Source: Novosphingobium olei (GTDB taxonomy: Bacteria > Pseudomonadota > Alphaproteobacteria > Sphingomonadales > Sphingomonadaceae). Taken from it: DNA of 64,000 nucleotides. A model generated the notes under the pieces. That model made no database searches, was not told the DNA's origin, and saw nothing but the letters and a program-made list of their open reading frames with translations. The position numbers were made by a program, and so were the translations under genes. Each line of letters opens with the position of its first letter. Positions within the stretch are counted from its first letter, which is position 1. The stretch covers positions 1 through 64,000 of the forward strand of contig NZ_JABBGM010000010.1 in the NCBI RefSeq assembly GCF_012927405.1, written 5' to 3'. Below are positions 16,309 through 25,035 of this stretch, piece after piece.

Positions 16309-17156
16309 ATATCCTCGGCGAGCCGGCCGTAGAGCTGGGGGCGGCGGTCGCGGAAGAAGCCCATGCCGGCGCGGTGCTTGGCCGCTTCGGCAAGATCGAT
16401 CGTCGCGACAAGCGTCCCGGTTTCCTCCGCGCCGTATTCGGCCAGGAAATCGCCCCACTGGTTGGCGATGAAGCTGTGACCGTAGAAGCGCTGGTCGTTC
16501 TCTTCGGTGCCGATGCGGTTGGCTGCGATCACCGGCATGCAGTTCGAAGCGGCATGGCCCAGCATCGCCCGGCGCCAGATTCGGCTGGTATCGAAGCTCG
16601 CGTCATAGGGTTCCGAGCCGATCGCGGTGGGATAGAACAGCAGCTCTGCCCCCATCAGCGCCATGGCGCGCGCGCATTCGGGATACCACTGGTCCCAGCA
16701 TACGCCCACGCCGATGCGGGTGCCGAACACGTCCCACACCTTGAACCCGGTGTTGCCGGGGCGGAAATAGAACTTCTCCTCGTAGCCCGGCCCGTCGGGG
16801 ATGTGGCTCTTGCGATAGACGCCCATGACCTCGCCATCCGGGCCGATCATCGCCAGCGTGTTGTAGTAATGGTGGCCGTCACGCTCGAAGAAGCTGGTCG
16901 GGATGGCAATGCCCAGCGCCTTGGCGAGCTTGCGCATTTCCTTGACCGAGGGATCCTCGTCGAGCGGATGGGCGAGCGCGAACAGCGCCTCGTCCTCATG
17001 CTTGCAGAAATACGGCCCGGCGAACAGCTCGGGCGGCAGCACCACTTGCGCCCCCTTCGCCGCGGCCTGTTCGACCAGCGCGGCGACGGCGGCAATGTTG
17101 GTCTGCTCGTCGGCATGGAGCGCGAGCTGGAGGGCGGCGATGGTGATGCTGGTCAT
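16305..17156 (-). CDS. aguB: N-carbamoylputrescine amidase
   Basis: 283 aa nitrilase-superfamily enzyme that hydrolyses N-carbamoylputrescine to putrescine, CO2 and ammonia in the agmatine route of polyamine synthesis. The Glu-Lys-Cys triad is visible: E43 in PPELFAGPYF, K116 in YRKSHIPDGPGY, and C153 in GVGVCWDQWYPE. The surrounding motifs are diagnostic of AguB rather than other nitrilases (FYFRPGNTGF, NRIGTE). ATG at 17156. Overlaps folK. No agmatine deiminase gene is adjacent in the window. Confidence 0.92.
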   Translation of the reverse strand: MTSITIAALQLALHADEQTNIAAVAALVEQAAAKGAQVVLPPELFAGPYFCKHEDEALFALAHPLDEDPSVKEMRKLAKALGIAIPTSFFERDGHHYYNTLAMIGPDGEVMGVYRKSHIPDGPGYEEKFYFRPGNTGFKVWDVFGTRIGVGVCWDQWYPECARAMALMGAELLFYPTAIGSEPYDASFDTSRIWRRAMLGHAASNCMPVIAANRIGTEENDQRFYGHSFIANQWGDFLAEYGAEETGTLVATIDLAEAAKHRAGMGFFRDRRPQLYGRLAEDI

Positions 17157-17221
17157 GGGCCCGGACCTAATCGCCCGCCGCCGCTAATTCAATCGCGCCC
17201 ATCAACCCGGCGAGCGGCACA

Positions 17222-18073
17222 TCAGCTCCGCTTGCGGAACAGCAGCGTCATGCGGTCGCTTTCGCCGATGGCCTGCAGCCGCGCCCGGGTCGCATCGTCC
17301 TTTGCCCCATCGAGCGAGGGCGGCAGCGTCCACACGCCGTCGGGCCAGTTGGCGGGGTCCTTCGGATTGGCGTTGGCCTCGCTGCGGCCAACAAAGGCAA
17401 AGCCGTGCGCTTCCATCACCTTGATCACGTCGGCTTCGCGCAAGTAGCCCTTGCTGCCATCGACGTAGGCATCCGGTGCATCGGCCTTGGCGCGGTGCTG
17501 CTCGATCCCGATCATGCCGCCTGGCTTGAGCAGGTCGCGCATCGTCGCAAGCTCGCTGTCGGCGGTCTTCGACCGCAGCAGGTTGTGCATCGCGCGCATC
17601 AGCAGGATGCGGTCGAACGTGCCCTTTTCGCCCGCCGGCACCGCGCCCAGCGAGAAGGCGCTGAACCTTTCAGCGGGTTGCGCCGCCCATCCTGCCACCT
17701 GCGCCGGGAACTTCGCCACGGCCGCCTGCATGCCCGCCTGCCGCTCTGCACTGGCGCCGCTGGCATCGCCGAACAGCCCCACGAGCTTGCCCTTGGGCGC
17801 AAGATAGATGCCGAGCAGGCGCGAATACCAGCCGCCGCCGGGGGCATATTCGCCCACCTTCATCACCGGCCCCACGCGGAAGAAGGCGAGCGTCTTGTCG
17901 GGCTTGCGATAGACGTCGCGCGCGGCATCGTCCTTGCGCAGCGGATCGGCCACGGCCGCGGCCAGCGCGGGATCGATCGCCGCGCCGGCCTTCGGCGTGC
18001 CATCGGCCAGCGCAGGGGCGGAAAGGCTGCCGGCGGCAACGGCGACAAGCAGGGCAAGGCTCAAACGGCGCAT
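17222..18073 (-). CDS. Exported class I SAM-dependent methyltransferase-like protein
   Basis: 283 aa with a clear Sec signal peptide (MRRLSLALLVAVAAGSLSAP, cleavage near ALA). A strong ribosome site (AAGGAGAA) fixes the ATG at 18073 rather than upstream starts. The mature domain is a Rossmann methyltransferase: GEYAPGGGWYSRLLGIYLAP is the glycine-rich SAM loop, then FDRILLMRAMHNLL and KPGGMIGIEQHRAK. Signal peptide plus methyltransferase fold is a known sphingomonad/alphaproteobacterial arrangement, but SAM in the periplasm is unexpected and the substrate is unknown. Divergent from msrA with an 80-base shared promoter region. Confidence 0.8.
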   Translation of the reverse strand: MRRLSLALLVAVAAGSLSAPALADGTPKAGAAIDPALAAAVADPLRKDDAARDVYRKPDKTLAFFRVGPVMKVGEYAPGGGWYSRLLGIYLAPKGKLVGLFGDASGASAERQAGMQAAVAKFPAQVAGWAAQPAERFSAFSLGAVPAGEKGTFDRILLMRAMHNLLRSKTADSELATMRDLLKPGGMIGIEQHRAKADAPDAYVDGSKGYLREADVIKVMEAHGFAFVGRSEANANPKDPANWPDGVWTLPPSLDGAKDDATRARLQAIGESDRMTLLFRKRS

Positions 18074-18152
18074 CACGGGGATTCTCCTTGGGGACCGATG
18101 ACAAGCACGGGATCGATGCCTATCTTCGGGCCAATTCAGGAGAATAAAGCGC

Positions 18153-18689
18153 ATGAGCGAACAAGCAACGGCCGTCCTTGCAGGCGGCTGCTTCTGGTGC
18201 ACCGAGGCGGTTTTCCGCGACGTGATCGGCGTCAGCAATGTCGAGAGCGGATATATCGGCGGCACCAAGGCCGATCCCACCTACAAGGAAGTCTGTTCGG
18301 GCAACACCGGCCATGCCGAGGCGATCCGCGTCACCTACGATCCGGACACGATCAGCTATGCCCAGCTGCTCGACATCTTCTTTGCCACGCACGATCCGAC
18401 GCAGCTCAACCGCCAGGGCAACGACATTGGCACGCAGTACCGTTCGGCGATCTTCCCGCTGGACGACGAACAGCGCAGCGAGGCGCAGGCCGGGATCGAA
18501 CGCGCGCAAGCCGAACGCGACGGCACGATCGTGACCACGATCGAAGGCCCCGCCACGTGGTACCCGGCCGAGGACTATCACCAGGAATACTGGGAAGGCG
18601 AAGGCCAGCGCAATCCCTACTGCCTGGCGGTGATCCCGCCCAAGCTGATGAAGCTGCGCAAGAGCTTCGCCAACAAGGTCAAGGCCTGA
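18153..18689 (+). CDS. msrA: Peptide-methionine (S)-S-oxide reductase
   Basis: 178 aa cytoplasmic enzyme that repairs methionine-S-sulfoxide in proteins. The hallmark GCFWC motif is at residues 12-16 with catalytic C13. VESGYIGG, GHAEAIRVTYDP and the late NPYC resolving-cysteine region are all present. A ribosome site (AGGAG) lies upstream of the ATG. Divergent from the exported methyltransferase; convergent with the rRNA methyltransferase, with a short direct repeat (GGCCTGATCA) in the 56-base gap. Confidence 0.95.
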   Translation: MSEQATAVLAGGCFWCTEAVFRDVIGVSNVESGYIGGTKADPTYKEVCSGNTGHAEAIRVTYDPDTISYAQLLDIFFATHDPTQLNRQGNDIGTQYRSAIFPLDDEQRSEAQAGIERAQAERDGTIVTTIEGPATWYPAEDYHQEYWEGEGQRNPYCLAVIPPKLMKLRKSFANKVKA

Positions 18690-18745
18690 TCACATGGGCC
18701 TGATCAAAAGGGCCTGAAGCATATCGCCGTGCGCGGGTGGCCGGC

Positions 18746-20014
18746 TCAGGCAGCCTTTACCCAGCGCGCGGCGAAGAACCCGTCGATCCCGCCTGCCGCT
18801 GCGAGCATACCGGGATCGGCGCGGAACCAGCCCTCGGCGGTCGGCGCCAGGCCCTGCGGCAGTTCGTCGGCGCGGATCGGCGCGGGGCGCAGCGCCCTGA
18901 CCCAGTCGGCCTGGCGCTCGCCTTCGTTCGGCTCCAGCGCGCAGACGGCATAGACCAGCGTGCCACCGGGCTTCAGCGCGCCCGCCGCGCGTTCGAGCAG
19001 GTTGCGCTGCAGTTCCTCGAGTCCCGCGAAGTCGGGCTGGCGCAGCAGCACGTCGGGGTGGCGGCGGCAGGTGCCGGTGGCCGAACACGGTGCATCGAGC
19101 AGCACCGCATCGTAGATTTCTTCGGGCCGCCACTGCATCGCATCGGCGGTCACGATCTCGACCTCGGCGTCCAGCCCCACGCGCTTGAGGTTGGCGGCCA
19201 GCCGTTCGAGCCGGCGCCCCGACTTGTCGAGCGCGGTGACCTTCCAGCCTGCGGCGGCAAGCTGCATCGTCTTGCCCCCCGGCGCGGCGCACAGGTCGAG
19301 CACGCGGCGGCCCTCGCCCGCCCCCAGCAGCCGCGCGGGCACGCTGGCGGCCAGGTCCTGCACCCACCACGCACCTTCGGCAAAGCCGTCGATCCCTTCG
19401 ACCGCGCCGGCGCGCGCCAGCCGGACGTGGCCGGGCGTCAGCGAGGTTCCACCCAGCCGTTCGGTCCATTGCGCGGTCTGCGCCGGATCGCGCAGCGTCA
19501 GGTCGAGCGGCGGCGGCACGGCAAGTCCGTCGGCAATCGCCTCGACCCGGTCGGGCCAGGCCTGCTGCCAGCGCGCGGCCACCGCTTCGGGCAGGCTCGG
19601 CGCATCGGGAAGGCCTTCCCCGCCCTTGAGCACGGCCGAAAACACCCCGTGCGCCAGCCGGCGAGGGCCGCCCATCAGCAGCGGCAGGCCGGTGGCGATC
19701 ACCGCGTGCGGCGGCAGGCCCAGCCGCAGCGCCTGCGCCAGCATGATCCGCAGCACGCTGCGCGCCTTGGCATCATCTGGCAGGATCTGGCGGGTGGCGC
19801 CATCGATCAGCGCGTCGAGATCGGCCAGCCAGCGCAGCGCTTCCTGCGCGATGGCGGTGGCAAGCGCGCGATCGTCGCCGCGTTCGATGGCGCGCAGGAT
19901 CGGCGGCGCGCTCTGGTCGAGCGGCTCGCCCCGGCGCAGCACGGCATCGAGCATGCGCAGGGCGGCGCGGCGCGCCTCGACGCCGGGAATGTCTTCGGGG
20001 GAGCGAGCGTTCAT
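18746..20014 (-). CDS. rsmB: RsmB/NOP2-family rRNA cytosine-5 methyltransferase
   Basis: 422 aa. The N-terminal 140 residues are a NusB-like RNA-binding domain (ALRMLDAVLRRGEPLDQ). The C-terminal domain is the m5C methyltransferase: SAM loop DLCAAPGGKT (about 240-249), DAPCSATGTCRRHPD with C310, and YAVCALEPNEGE with nucleophilic C358. Both cysteines of the two-Cys mechanism are present. Start chosen at MNARSPEDIPG, where the family begins. Probable target is 16S rRNA C967; the rsmB name is by family. Confidence 0.87.
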   Translation of the reverse strand: MNARSPEDIPGVEARRAALRMLDAVLRRGEPLDQSAPPILRAIERGDDRALATAIAQEALRWLADLDALIDGATRQILPDDAKARSVLRIMLAQALRLGLPPHAVIATGLPLLMGGPRRLAHGVFSAVLKGGEGLPDAPSLPEAVAARWQQAWPDRVEAIADGLAVPPPLDLTLRDPAQTAQWTERLGGTSLTPGHVRLARAGAVEGIDGFAEGAWWVQDLAASVPARLLGAGEGRRVLDLCAAPGGKTMQLAAAGWKVTALDKSGRRLERLAANLKRVGLDAEVEIVTADAMQWRPEEIYDAVLLDAPCSATGTCRRHPDVLLRQPDFAGLEELQRNLLERAAGALKPGGTLVYAVCALEPNEGERQADWVRALRPAPIRADELPQGLAPTAEGWFRADPGMLAAAGGIDGFFAARWVKAA

Positions 20015-20085
20015 CGCCCGCCTATCGGCCCCTCTGCCCCAAATGGCAATTGCATCCGCCGGCAAGAGGCACCATCTCGCACGCC

Positions 20086-20277
20086 ATGGACAAGCAAACG
20101 CCCCCCGCTGCGACGCCGCGCATGACGCAGCGTCCCGCAGGCTTCGCCAAGCCGGAGCACTGGACCAACGAGCCCGCGCCCACGCCCAAGGCGGTAACGC
20201 CGGGCGAGGATCCGGACGGGATCGACCCCACCCGCTTCGGCGACTGGGAAAAGAACGGGATCGCGATCGACTTCTGA
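20086..20277 (+). CDS. DUF1674 / SDHAF4-type succinate dehydrogenase assembly factor
   Basis: 63 aa. The C-terminus DPTRFGDWEKNGIAIDF is the diagnostic SDHAF4/Sdh8 motif; the rest is a disordered proline-rich stretch. In mitochondria this family protects flavinylated SdhA before assembly, and the alphaproteobacterial homologue is assumed to act alike. The ATG at 20086 (MDKQTPPA) is preferred because the extra upstream residues look non-coding. It is divergent from the rRNA methyltransferase gene. Confidence 0.85.
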   Translation: MDKQTPPAATPRMTQRPAGFAKPEHWTNEPAPTPKAVTPGEDPDGIDPTRFGDWEKNGIAIDF

Positions 20278-20348
20278 GATTGCGGCTGCAGGGCTACCAA
20301 TGCTTCGCCCTGCCCCGCCCCAGCGTGCCCGACCCCGCCTGCGTCTTC

Positions 20349-20786
20349 TCAGCCCTCGATCACGCCGCTGGCCGGGTGATGCCGGTCGAGATGCTTGCGG
20401 ATGATCTTCAGGTTTCGGCTGTTCGAACGGAACAGCACGTCGAACGCATCGCCCACCACCGGCACCGCACCGACGGCGGTATCGAAGGCGACATTCGCGC
20501 TCATCTGCCACAGCCGCCAGCGCGGCAGGCCCAGATTGCGCGCTTCCCACACCAGCCAGAAGCCCAGCGCCGCCGTCACCAGATCGCCCACCACCGGGAC
20601 CAGCCCCGCGATGGCATCGAGCCCGATCGCGCGCTTGAGGCCGGGGACCTGCACGGCACGCTCGAGCACGAACTCCAGCGCCTCGATCCGCGCCCGCACC
20701 GAAGCGGGATCGCGGCCAAGGCCGGGCATGTCGGGGAGATAGCGACGCGGGCGTGAGGCAGGCGCCGCGGAAGCGGAAGCGTTCAT
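20349..20786 (-). CDS. DUF4112 membrane protein, 145 aa
   Basis: The body has the duplicated DUF4112 signature: GLDAIAGLVPVVGDLVTAAL and the later FDTAVGAVPVVGDAFDVLFR, two PVVGD units in membrane-associated helices, followed by SNSRNLKIIRKHL. ATG at 20786 (MNASASAAPAS). Function unknown. It follows the binding-protein gene on the same strand by 5 bases, so co-transcription is likely. Confidence 0.85.
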   Translation of the reverse strand: MNASASAAPASRPRRYLPDMPGLGRDPASVRARIEALEFVLERAVQVPGLKRAIGLDAIAGLVPVVGDLVTAALGFWLVWEARNLGLPRWRLWQMSANVAFDTAVGAVPVVGDAFDVLFRSNSRNLKIIRKHLDRHHPASGVIEG

Positions 20787-20791
20787 GCCCC

Positions 20792-22291
20792 CTATTTGGG
20801 AACGGCGGCGAACGGCGGCAAGGGATGCCACCCCCAGGGGTTGAGCGCGAAACCGGTGACTCCGCTGCGCACCAGCGACCAGCGCAGCGGCCGCGCGATG
20901 GGGATGAAGCCGTTGGCGGCGGTCATCTCCGCCTCCGCCTCGCCCAGCAGCGCGGCGCGCTGGCGCGGATCGACCGCCTTGCGCGCTTCGTCCAGCCGCG
21001 CATCGCCGGTGGGATTGCACGCCGCCTTCTGGATTGCGCAGGTCAGCTGGTTGAGGAACCACGTCGCCCGGCCATAACGCGCGGCGGTATCGACCAGCCG
21101 CAAGTCGGCCTTGCCGCCTTCGCCCACGCGCACCAGCCCGATGCCGATCGCGGCGAAATCGGTGGTCAGCCGCGCCAGCACGATCTGCGATCCGGGACCA
21201 TCGGGCATTGCCACGCGCAGCACCGGCGCGGGATTGCCCGCCGCCTTCCAGCGCGTGACGCGTTCGAGCGCTGCGGCGCGCCTTGCCGCCATGTCCATCG
21301 CCACCCAGCGTTCGCCCACCGTGCCCAGATCGCCTTCGACGTCGGGCGAAACGATGCGCGTGGTCGGCTGCCAGCCGCCGACGTTGAATTCGCCCAGCAG
21401 CGTCGCCCGGTCGATCGCCAGCGCCAGCGCCTCGCGGTTGGGCGCATCGGCCAGGAACCCGTCGGCGCGGTCGACCATCAGCCCGAACATGCCGATCACC
21501 GGATCGATCTGGACGTTGCCCCGCGTCAGCCCGCCGACACCGGCGAGCGGCAGCGTGTCGATCCGCCCGCCCAGCACCGCATCGACATAGCCGTCGTTGA
21601 AGCGCTCGACCGCGCGCGCCGCGTCCTCGACCTCGAGATGCAGCGGCCGGCTGCGCGCGGCGAAGTCCTCCTGCGGCGGCAGCCCGCGCCTGGTCGGCGG
21701 AATCAGCGCAAGCACCGCGGTCCGGCCGTCGCGCCGCAGTCCCATCGGCCCGCTGCCGCGCTTTTCATACGGCAGGCCAAGCTCTGGCTGGGCGAGCAGG
21801 GTCAGCAGGTCGGGCATCGGCGCCACGAGGTCGACCTCGATCACCCGCGCTGCCATCACCCGGACTTCGTCGATCGGGGCAAGGTCCAGCCCCAGCGCCG
21901 TGCCGCGCAGCGCGGCGATCGCCTTGCGCAGCGCGGCGGCGGTGGTGTCGGCGGTGATCGGCGATCCGTCGGGCCAGATCCCGTCGCGCAGGCGGAAGAT
22001 GTAGCTCTGCCCGTCGTCGGTCACGATCCAGCGTTCGGCGATGGCGGGCACCACGCGGCCTTCCGCATCGAAACCGACCAGCCCTTCGACCGTGGCCGCG
22101 CGCAGCACTTGCGCGGCGGGCGACAGGCGCACGCCCGATGTCTGGAACGCGCCTTCATCCCCCACCAGTGCCACCGGGAATGGCCCGTGCCGCGCACGCC
22201 CGCAGCTGCTGGCAAGCAGCGCCAGCGCGCCGACGAGCGCGCCGGTCAGGCCAAGGCGCAGCGCTGCGGTGGATCGCAGGGAAACGGTCAT
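20792..22291 (-). CDS. ABC transporter substrate-binding lipoprotein, SBP_bac_5 (peptide) family
   Basis: 499 aa. Start at MTVSLRSTAALRLG; signal peptide ends in the lipobox LASSC, so the protein is a lipoprotein. Family features: EGLVGFDAEGRVVPAIAERW near the N-terminus, then YIFRLRDGIWPDGSPITADT, the oligopeptide-binding protein signature. No cognate permease or ATPase genes adjoin, so it is an orphan binding protein with unknown ligand. Confidence 0.85.
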   Translation of the reverse strand: MTVSLRSTAALRLGLTGALVGALALLASSCGRARHGPFPVALVGDEGAFQTSGVRLSPAAQVLRAATVEGLVGFDAEGRVVPAIAERWIVTDDGQSYIFRLRDGIWPDGSPITADTTAAALRKAIAALRGTALGLDLAPIDEVRVMAARVIEVDLVAPMPDLLTLLAQPELGLPYEKRGSGPMGLRRDGRTAVLALIPPTRRGLPPQEDFAARSRPLHLEVEDAARAVERFNDGYVDAVLGGRIDTLPLAGVGGLTRGNVQIDPVIGMFGLMVDRADGFLADAPNREALALAIDRATLLGEFNVGGWQPTTRIVSPDVEGDLGTVGERWVAMDMAARRAAALERVTRWKAAGNPAPVLRVAMPDGPGSQIVLARLTTDFAAIGIGLVRVGEGGKADLRLVDTAARYGRATWFLNQLTCAIQKAACNPTGDARLDEARKAVDPRQRAALLGEAEAEMTAANGFIPIARPLRWSLVRSGVTGFALNPWGWHPLPPFAAVPK

Positions 22292-22396
22292 TGCACCGGT
22301 GCTAGGCGGCGCGGACGAATTCCGCAACGCCACGGTTGCCAAGGAGAAGCGCCGAATCGAGCGTGGCGCGCGCCGTGCTGGTCAGATCTTACGCCG

Positions 22397-22786
22397 TCAG
22401 ATCTTGCGCAGGCGGGTCTGGTCGATGGCGGGCAGCGGCGGCTTGACGAAGCGCGGGGTGCTGTCGCCCGCTGCGGTCACGGGATCGCGGGCCAGGCGCG
22501 GGTTGATCGGTTCGACAAAGGCGATGCCGAAGCGGTTGTCCTGGATCCAGGCGATCGTGCCGCGCACCCAGCCGATGTTGCGCAGCGACACTTCGACTTC
22601 GTTGCCGCGTGCCACCTTGATGCTGCCTTCGGCCATCACGCCCCCGGCCGACAGGTTGCGCACGCGCACCTTGTGCTCCCCATCGGTGCCGACCAGGCGC
22701 AGGTCGGCCATAAGGAACATGCTGTCTCGCCCGAGCTGGCGATGATCGATATCGTCCATGGCCTGCATCTGTTGCATTTGCGTCAC
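22397..22786 (-). CDS. PilZ-domain protein, 129 aa
   Basis: The PilZ beta-barrel covers about residues 20-95: RVRNLSAGGVMAEG is the NxSxxG part of the c-di-GMP motif, and NRFGIAFVEPIN is the last strand. The RxxxR element at the N-terminal end is not clear (DIDHRQLGRDSMFL contains HRQLGR), so c-di-GMP binding is plausible but unproven. No other domain. Single-gene unit. Confidence 0.85.
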   Translation of the reverse strand: MTQMQQMQAMDDIDHRQLGRDSMFLMADLRLVGTDGEHKVRVRNLSAGGVMAEGSIKVARGNEVEVSLRNIGWVRGTIAWIQDNRFGIAFVEPINPRLARDPVTAAGDSTPRFVKPPLPAIDQTRLRKI

Positions 22787-22926
22787 CTGGTTGGAAGCAC
22801 GGACCGGGTGTTAACCCGAAAATCCGCGCCTTTCACCCGTTTCTGCCGCCAAATCGCGCAGTAATCGCAAATGAACGTGCCTAATGATCGCTTAACAGCC
22901 CGCCTGTCTCGTAACGAGACAGAAAG

Positions 22927-23385
22927 TCACATGTCGCGCGAGATCTTCTCGCGGCGTTCGTGCGCTTCCTGCGCTTCGACGGTCATCGTCGCGATCGGGC
23001 GGGCGATCAGGCGGCCCAGGCCGATCGGCTCGCCGGTCACCTCGCAGAAGCCGTATTCGCCCTCGTCGATGCGGCGCATGGCCGAATCGATCTTGGCGAT
23101 CAGCTTGCGCTGGCGGTCGCGGGTGCGCAGTTCGATGCCCCAGTCGGTCTCGCTCGATGCGCGATCGTTCAGATCGGGTTCGCGCAAGGGGCCATCCTGC
23201 AACGCGGTCAGCGTCGTTTCCGATGCCGAGAGGATCGACTTCTTCCACTGCAGCAACAGCCGGCGGAAATAGTCGAGCTGCTGCTCGGACATGTATTCTT
23301 CGTCATCGCTCGGCACATAATCGCTTGGCATGGCCCGGCGGGCTTTTGCCAGAACGTCGATCTCGTCACTCAGTACGCCAGCCAT
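22927..23385 (-). CDS. dksA: DksA-type RNA polymerase-binding transcription factor, single-cysteine form
   Basis: 152 aa. The N-terminal coiled coil (about 35-105) leads to the zinc-finger region YGFCEVTGEPIGLGRLIARP. Of the four canonical cysteines only C114 is kept; the others are T117, T135 and A138. Alphaproteobacterial DksA with one cysteine is known and is still functional, so this is not a sign of decay. Predicted to modulate rRNA and amino-acid promoters with ppGpp. Mid-length start: ATG 23385 (MAGVLSDEID). Confidence 0.92.
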   Translation of the reverse strand: MAGVLSDEIDVLAKARRAMPSDYVPSDDEEYMSEQQLDYFRRLLLQWKKSILSASETTLTALQDGPLREPDLNDRASSETDWGIELRTRDRQRKLIAKIDSAMRRIDEGEYGFCEVTGEPIGLGRLIARPIATMTVEAQEAHERREKISRDM

Positions 23386-23716
23386 TCGGCCCTCCGCATG
23401 GCCCGAAACCCATCAGGTTGCGGGCTGAAAAACGACGACCCCGAGACTTCCAGCACCGCAAGCCGACGCGGCGCAAGCTTCTGGTTTGGCCGCGCCTATA
23501 AGGGCCACCCCGAATCGCCACAAGTCCTTTAGACACAGCCCAATTGCCTTGCGATGAAGGATCGCCTGCCAGCGTAGAAACACGGTTAGCGATACTCCGC
23601 GCCGGACTCCGCAACCGCAATCTTGCCGGCGTTAACGCTTTGTTGACCAAACATGGTGACTTTTGCCCATGCCGGGGCCGTGGGGGCACCCGCTGAAGTT
23701 ACAGGGTTTGGGGAAC
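23386..23716. other. Promoter-bearing gap, no gene seen
   Basis: About 330 bases between divergent dksA and the Sel1-protein gene. It must hold both promoters. I see no convincing operator, hairpin or small gene. Confidence 0.4.
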
Positions 23717-24067
23717 ATGAACATGAATTCTGTCACCGGCCTTTCGGCCACGCCAGCATCGCCGATCACCGCCATTGCTGCGGGCGACGCGCACGACGAT
23801 CTCGTCGCCAGCTGCCTTGCCGCCGCGCAAGGCGGGGACATCTCGGCCTATTTCGATCTCGGCGTCGCCTATTCCACCGGCAGCCACGGCGCGCCGTGCG
23901 ATCTGGTCGAAGCGCACAAGTGGTTCAACCTCGCCGCCGTCGCCGGCCATGACGAAGCCGCGCAGTGCCGCGCCGACGTCGCCGACGAGATGACCGCGCG
24001 CGAAATCGCCGAAGCGCAGCGCCGCGCCCGCGAATGGCTGCGCCTGACCGTCCGCCGCGCCGCCTGA
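23717..24067 (+). CDS. Sel1-repeat protein, 116 aa
   Basis: Start ATG 23717 (MNMNSVTGLSATP) with ribosome site GGGGA. The single clear Sel1/TPR-like pair is ISAYFDLGVAYSTGSHGAPC plus VEAHKWFNLAAVAGHDEAAQ. Ends in a basic helix (ARREWLRL-type). Sel1 proteins act as protein-protein scaffolds; the partner is unknown. Convergent with the CDF transporter, stops 1 base apart. Confidence 0.75.
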   Translation: MNMNSVTGLSATPASPITAIAAGDAHDDLVASCLAAAQGGDISAYFDLGVAYSTGSHGAPCDLVEAHKWFNLAAVAGHDEAAQCRADVADEMTAREIAEAQRRAREWLRLTVRRAA

Positions 24068-24068
24068 G

Positions 24069-25001
24069 TCACACTCCGGCGGGAAGCGCCGCGCCTGCGG
24101 TCGAACTGTCGCGCGGGCGGACATAGACCCGCGCCACGATCGGGAAGCTCTGCGCCACCTCGCGCTCTATCTCCAGCACGATCCGTTCGACATCGCGGGC
24201 CAGCATCGCATCCTCGAAATCGGCGCTGATGATCACGGTGACCATCGTCGGCGCGCTGTGCAGGGTCAGCACTTCATGCACCCGCACCACGCCCGCATGC
24301 GCCGCCGCCTTGCGCCGGATCGCCTCGACCAGCACGGGATCGGCGCTTTCGCCGATCAGCAGCCCCTTGGCTTCGTACAGCAGCACGATCGCCAGCACGC
24401 CCAGCACCAGCCCGATCACCACCGAGGCCAGCCCGTCCCAGAACGGATTGCCCGTGACCAGGCTCAGCGTCAGCCCCAGCGCGGCGGCGACAAGGCCGAT
24501 CAGCGCACCCGAATTTTCCAGCAGCAGCACCAGCGTCGGCGCGTCCTTGGTCTTGCGGATTTCCGCCCAGATCGATCCCCGGCGCGAAGAATTGAAGTCT
24601 TTCAGCGCCGCGATCGTCGACCACCCTTCCAGCGCGAAGGCGATGCCCAGCACGGCGAAGGCGATCAGCGGGTTGGTCGCCGGTTCGGGCTCGATGATGT
24701 GCAGCACGCCTTCGTAGACCGAAACGCCCGCGCCCAGCGCGAAGACCAGGATCGCCACGATGAACGACCAGAAGTACAGTTCGCGGCCATAGCCGAACGG
24801 ATGCGCCGCGTCGGCGGGCTTGGTCGACCGCTTGCGGCCATAGAGCAGCAGCACCTGATTGGTCGAATCGACCAGGCTGTGCACCCCTTCGGTCAGCATC
24901 GCCGAAGATCCGGTCACCGCCGCCGCGCCGAACTTGGCCACTGCGATGCCGACATTGGCGCCCAGCGCGATCAGGATTGTCTTGGTGGAACCGCCTGCCA
25001 T
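24069..25001 (-). CDS. Cation diffusion facilitator (CDF) transporter
   Basis: 310 aa with six membrane helices and a C-terminal cytoplasmic domain. TM2 has the HxxxD metal site (EGVHSLVDSTNQ, H41 and D45). The loop HPFGYGRELYFW is typical of the SLC30A9-like subgroup. The TM5 site is ENSGA rather than HxxxD, as expected in that subgroup. The C-terminal metallochaperone-like domain starts around RVHEVLTLHSAPTM. Exports divalent metals (Zn, Co or Mn) by proton exchange; the ion is not deducible. Confidence 0.9.
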   Translation of the reverse strand: MAGGSTKTILIALGANVGIAVAKFGAAAVTGSSAMLTEGVHSLVDSTNQVLLLYGRKRSTKPADAAHPFGYGRELYFWSFIVAILVFALGAGVSVYEGVLHIIEPEPATNPLIAFAVLGIAFALEGWSTIAALKDFNSSRRGSIWAEIRKTKDAPTLVLLLENSGALIGLVAAALGLTLSLVTGNPFWDGLASVVIGLVLGVLAIVLLYEAKGLLIGESADPVLVEAIRRKAAAHAGVVRVHEVLTLHSAPTMVTVIISADFEDAMLARDVERIVLEIEREVAQSFPIVARVYVRPRDSSTAGAALPAGV

Positions 25002-25035
25002 CTGAACTCCTGCCTGAACTCTCGCGGGCCCTGCG

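Noticed and set aside
22927-23385. DksA as a decayed gene because of lost cysteines
   Set aside because: One-cysteine DksA is normal in alphaproteobacteria and the frame is intact.
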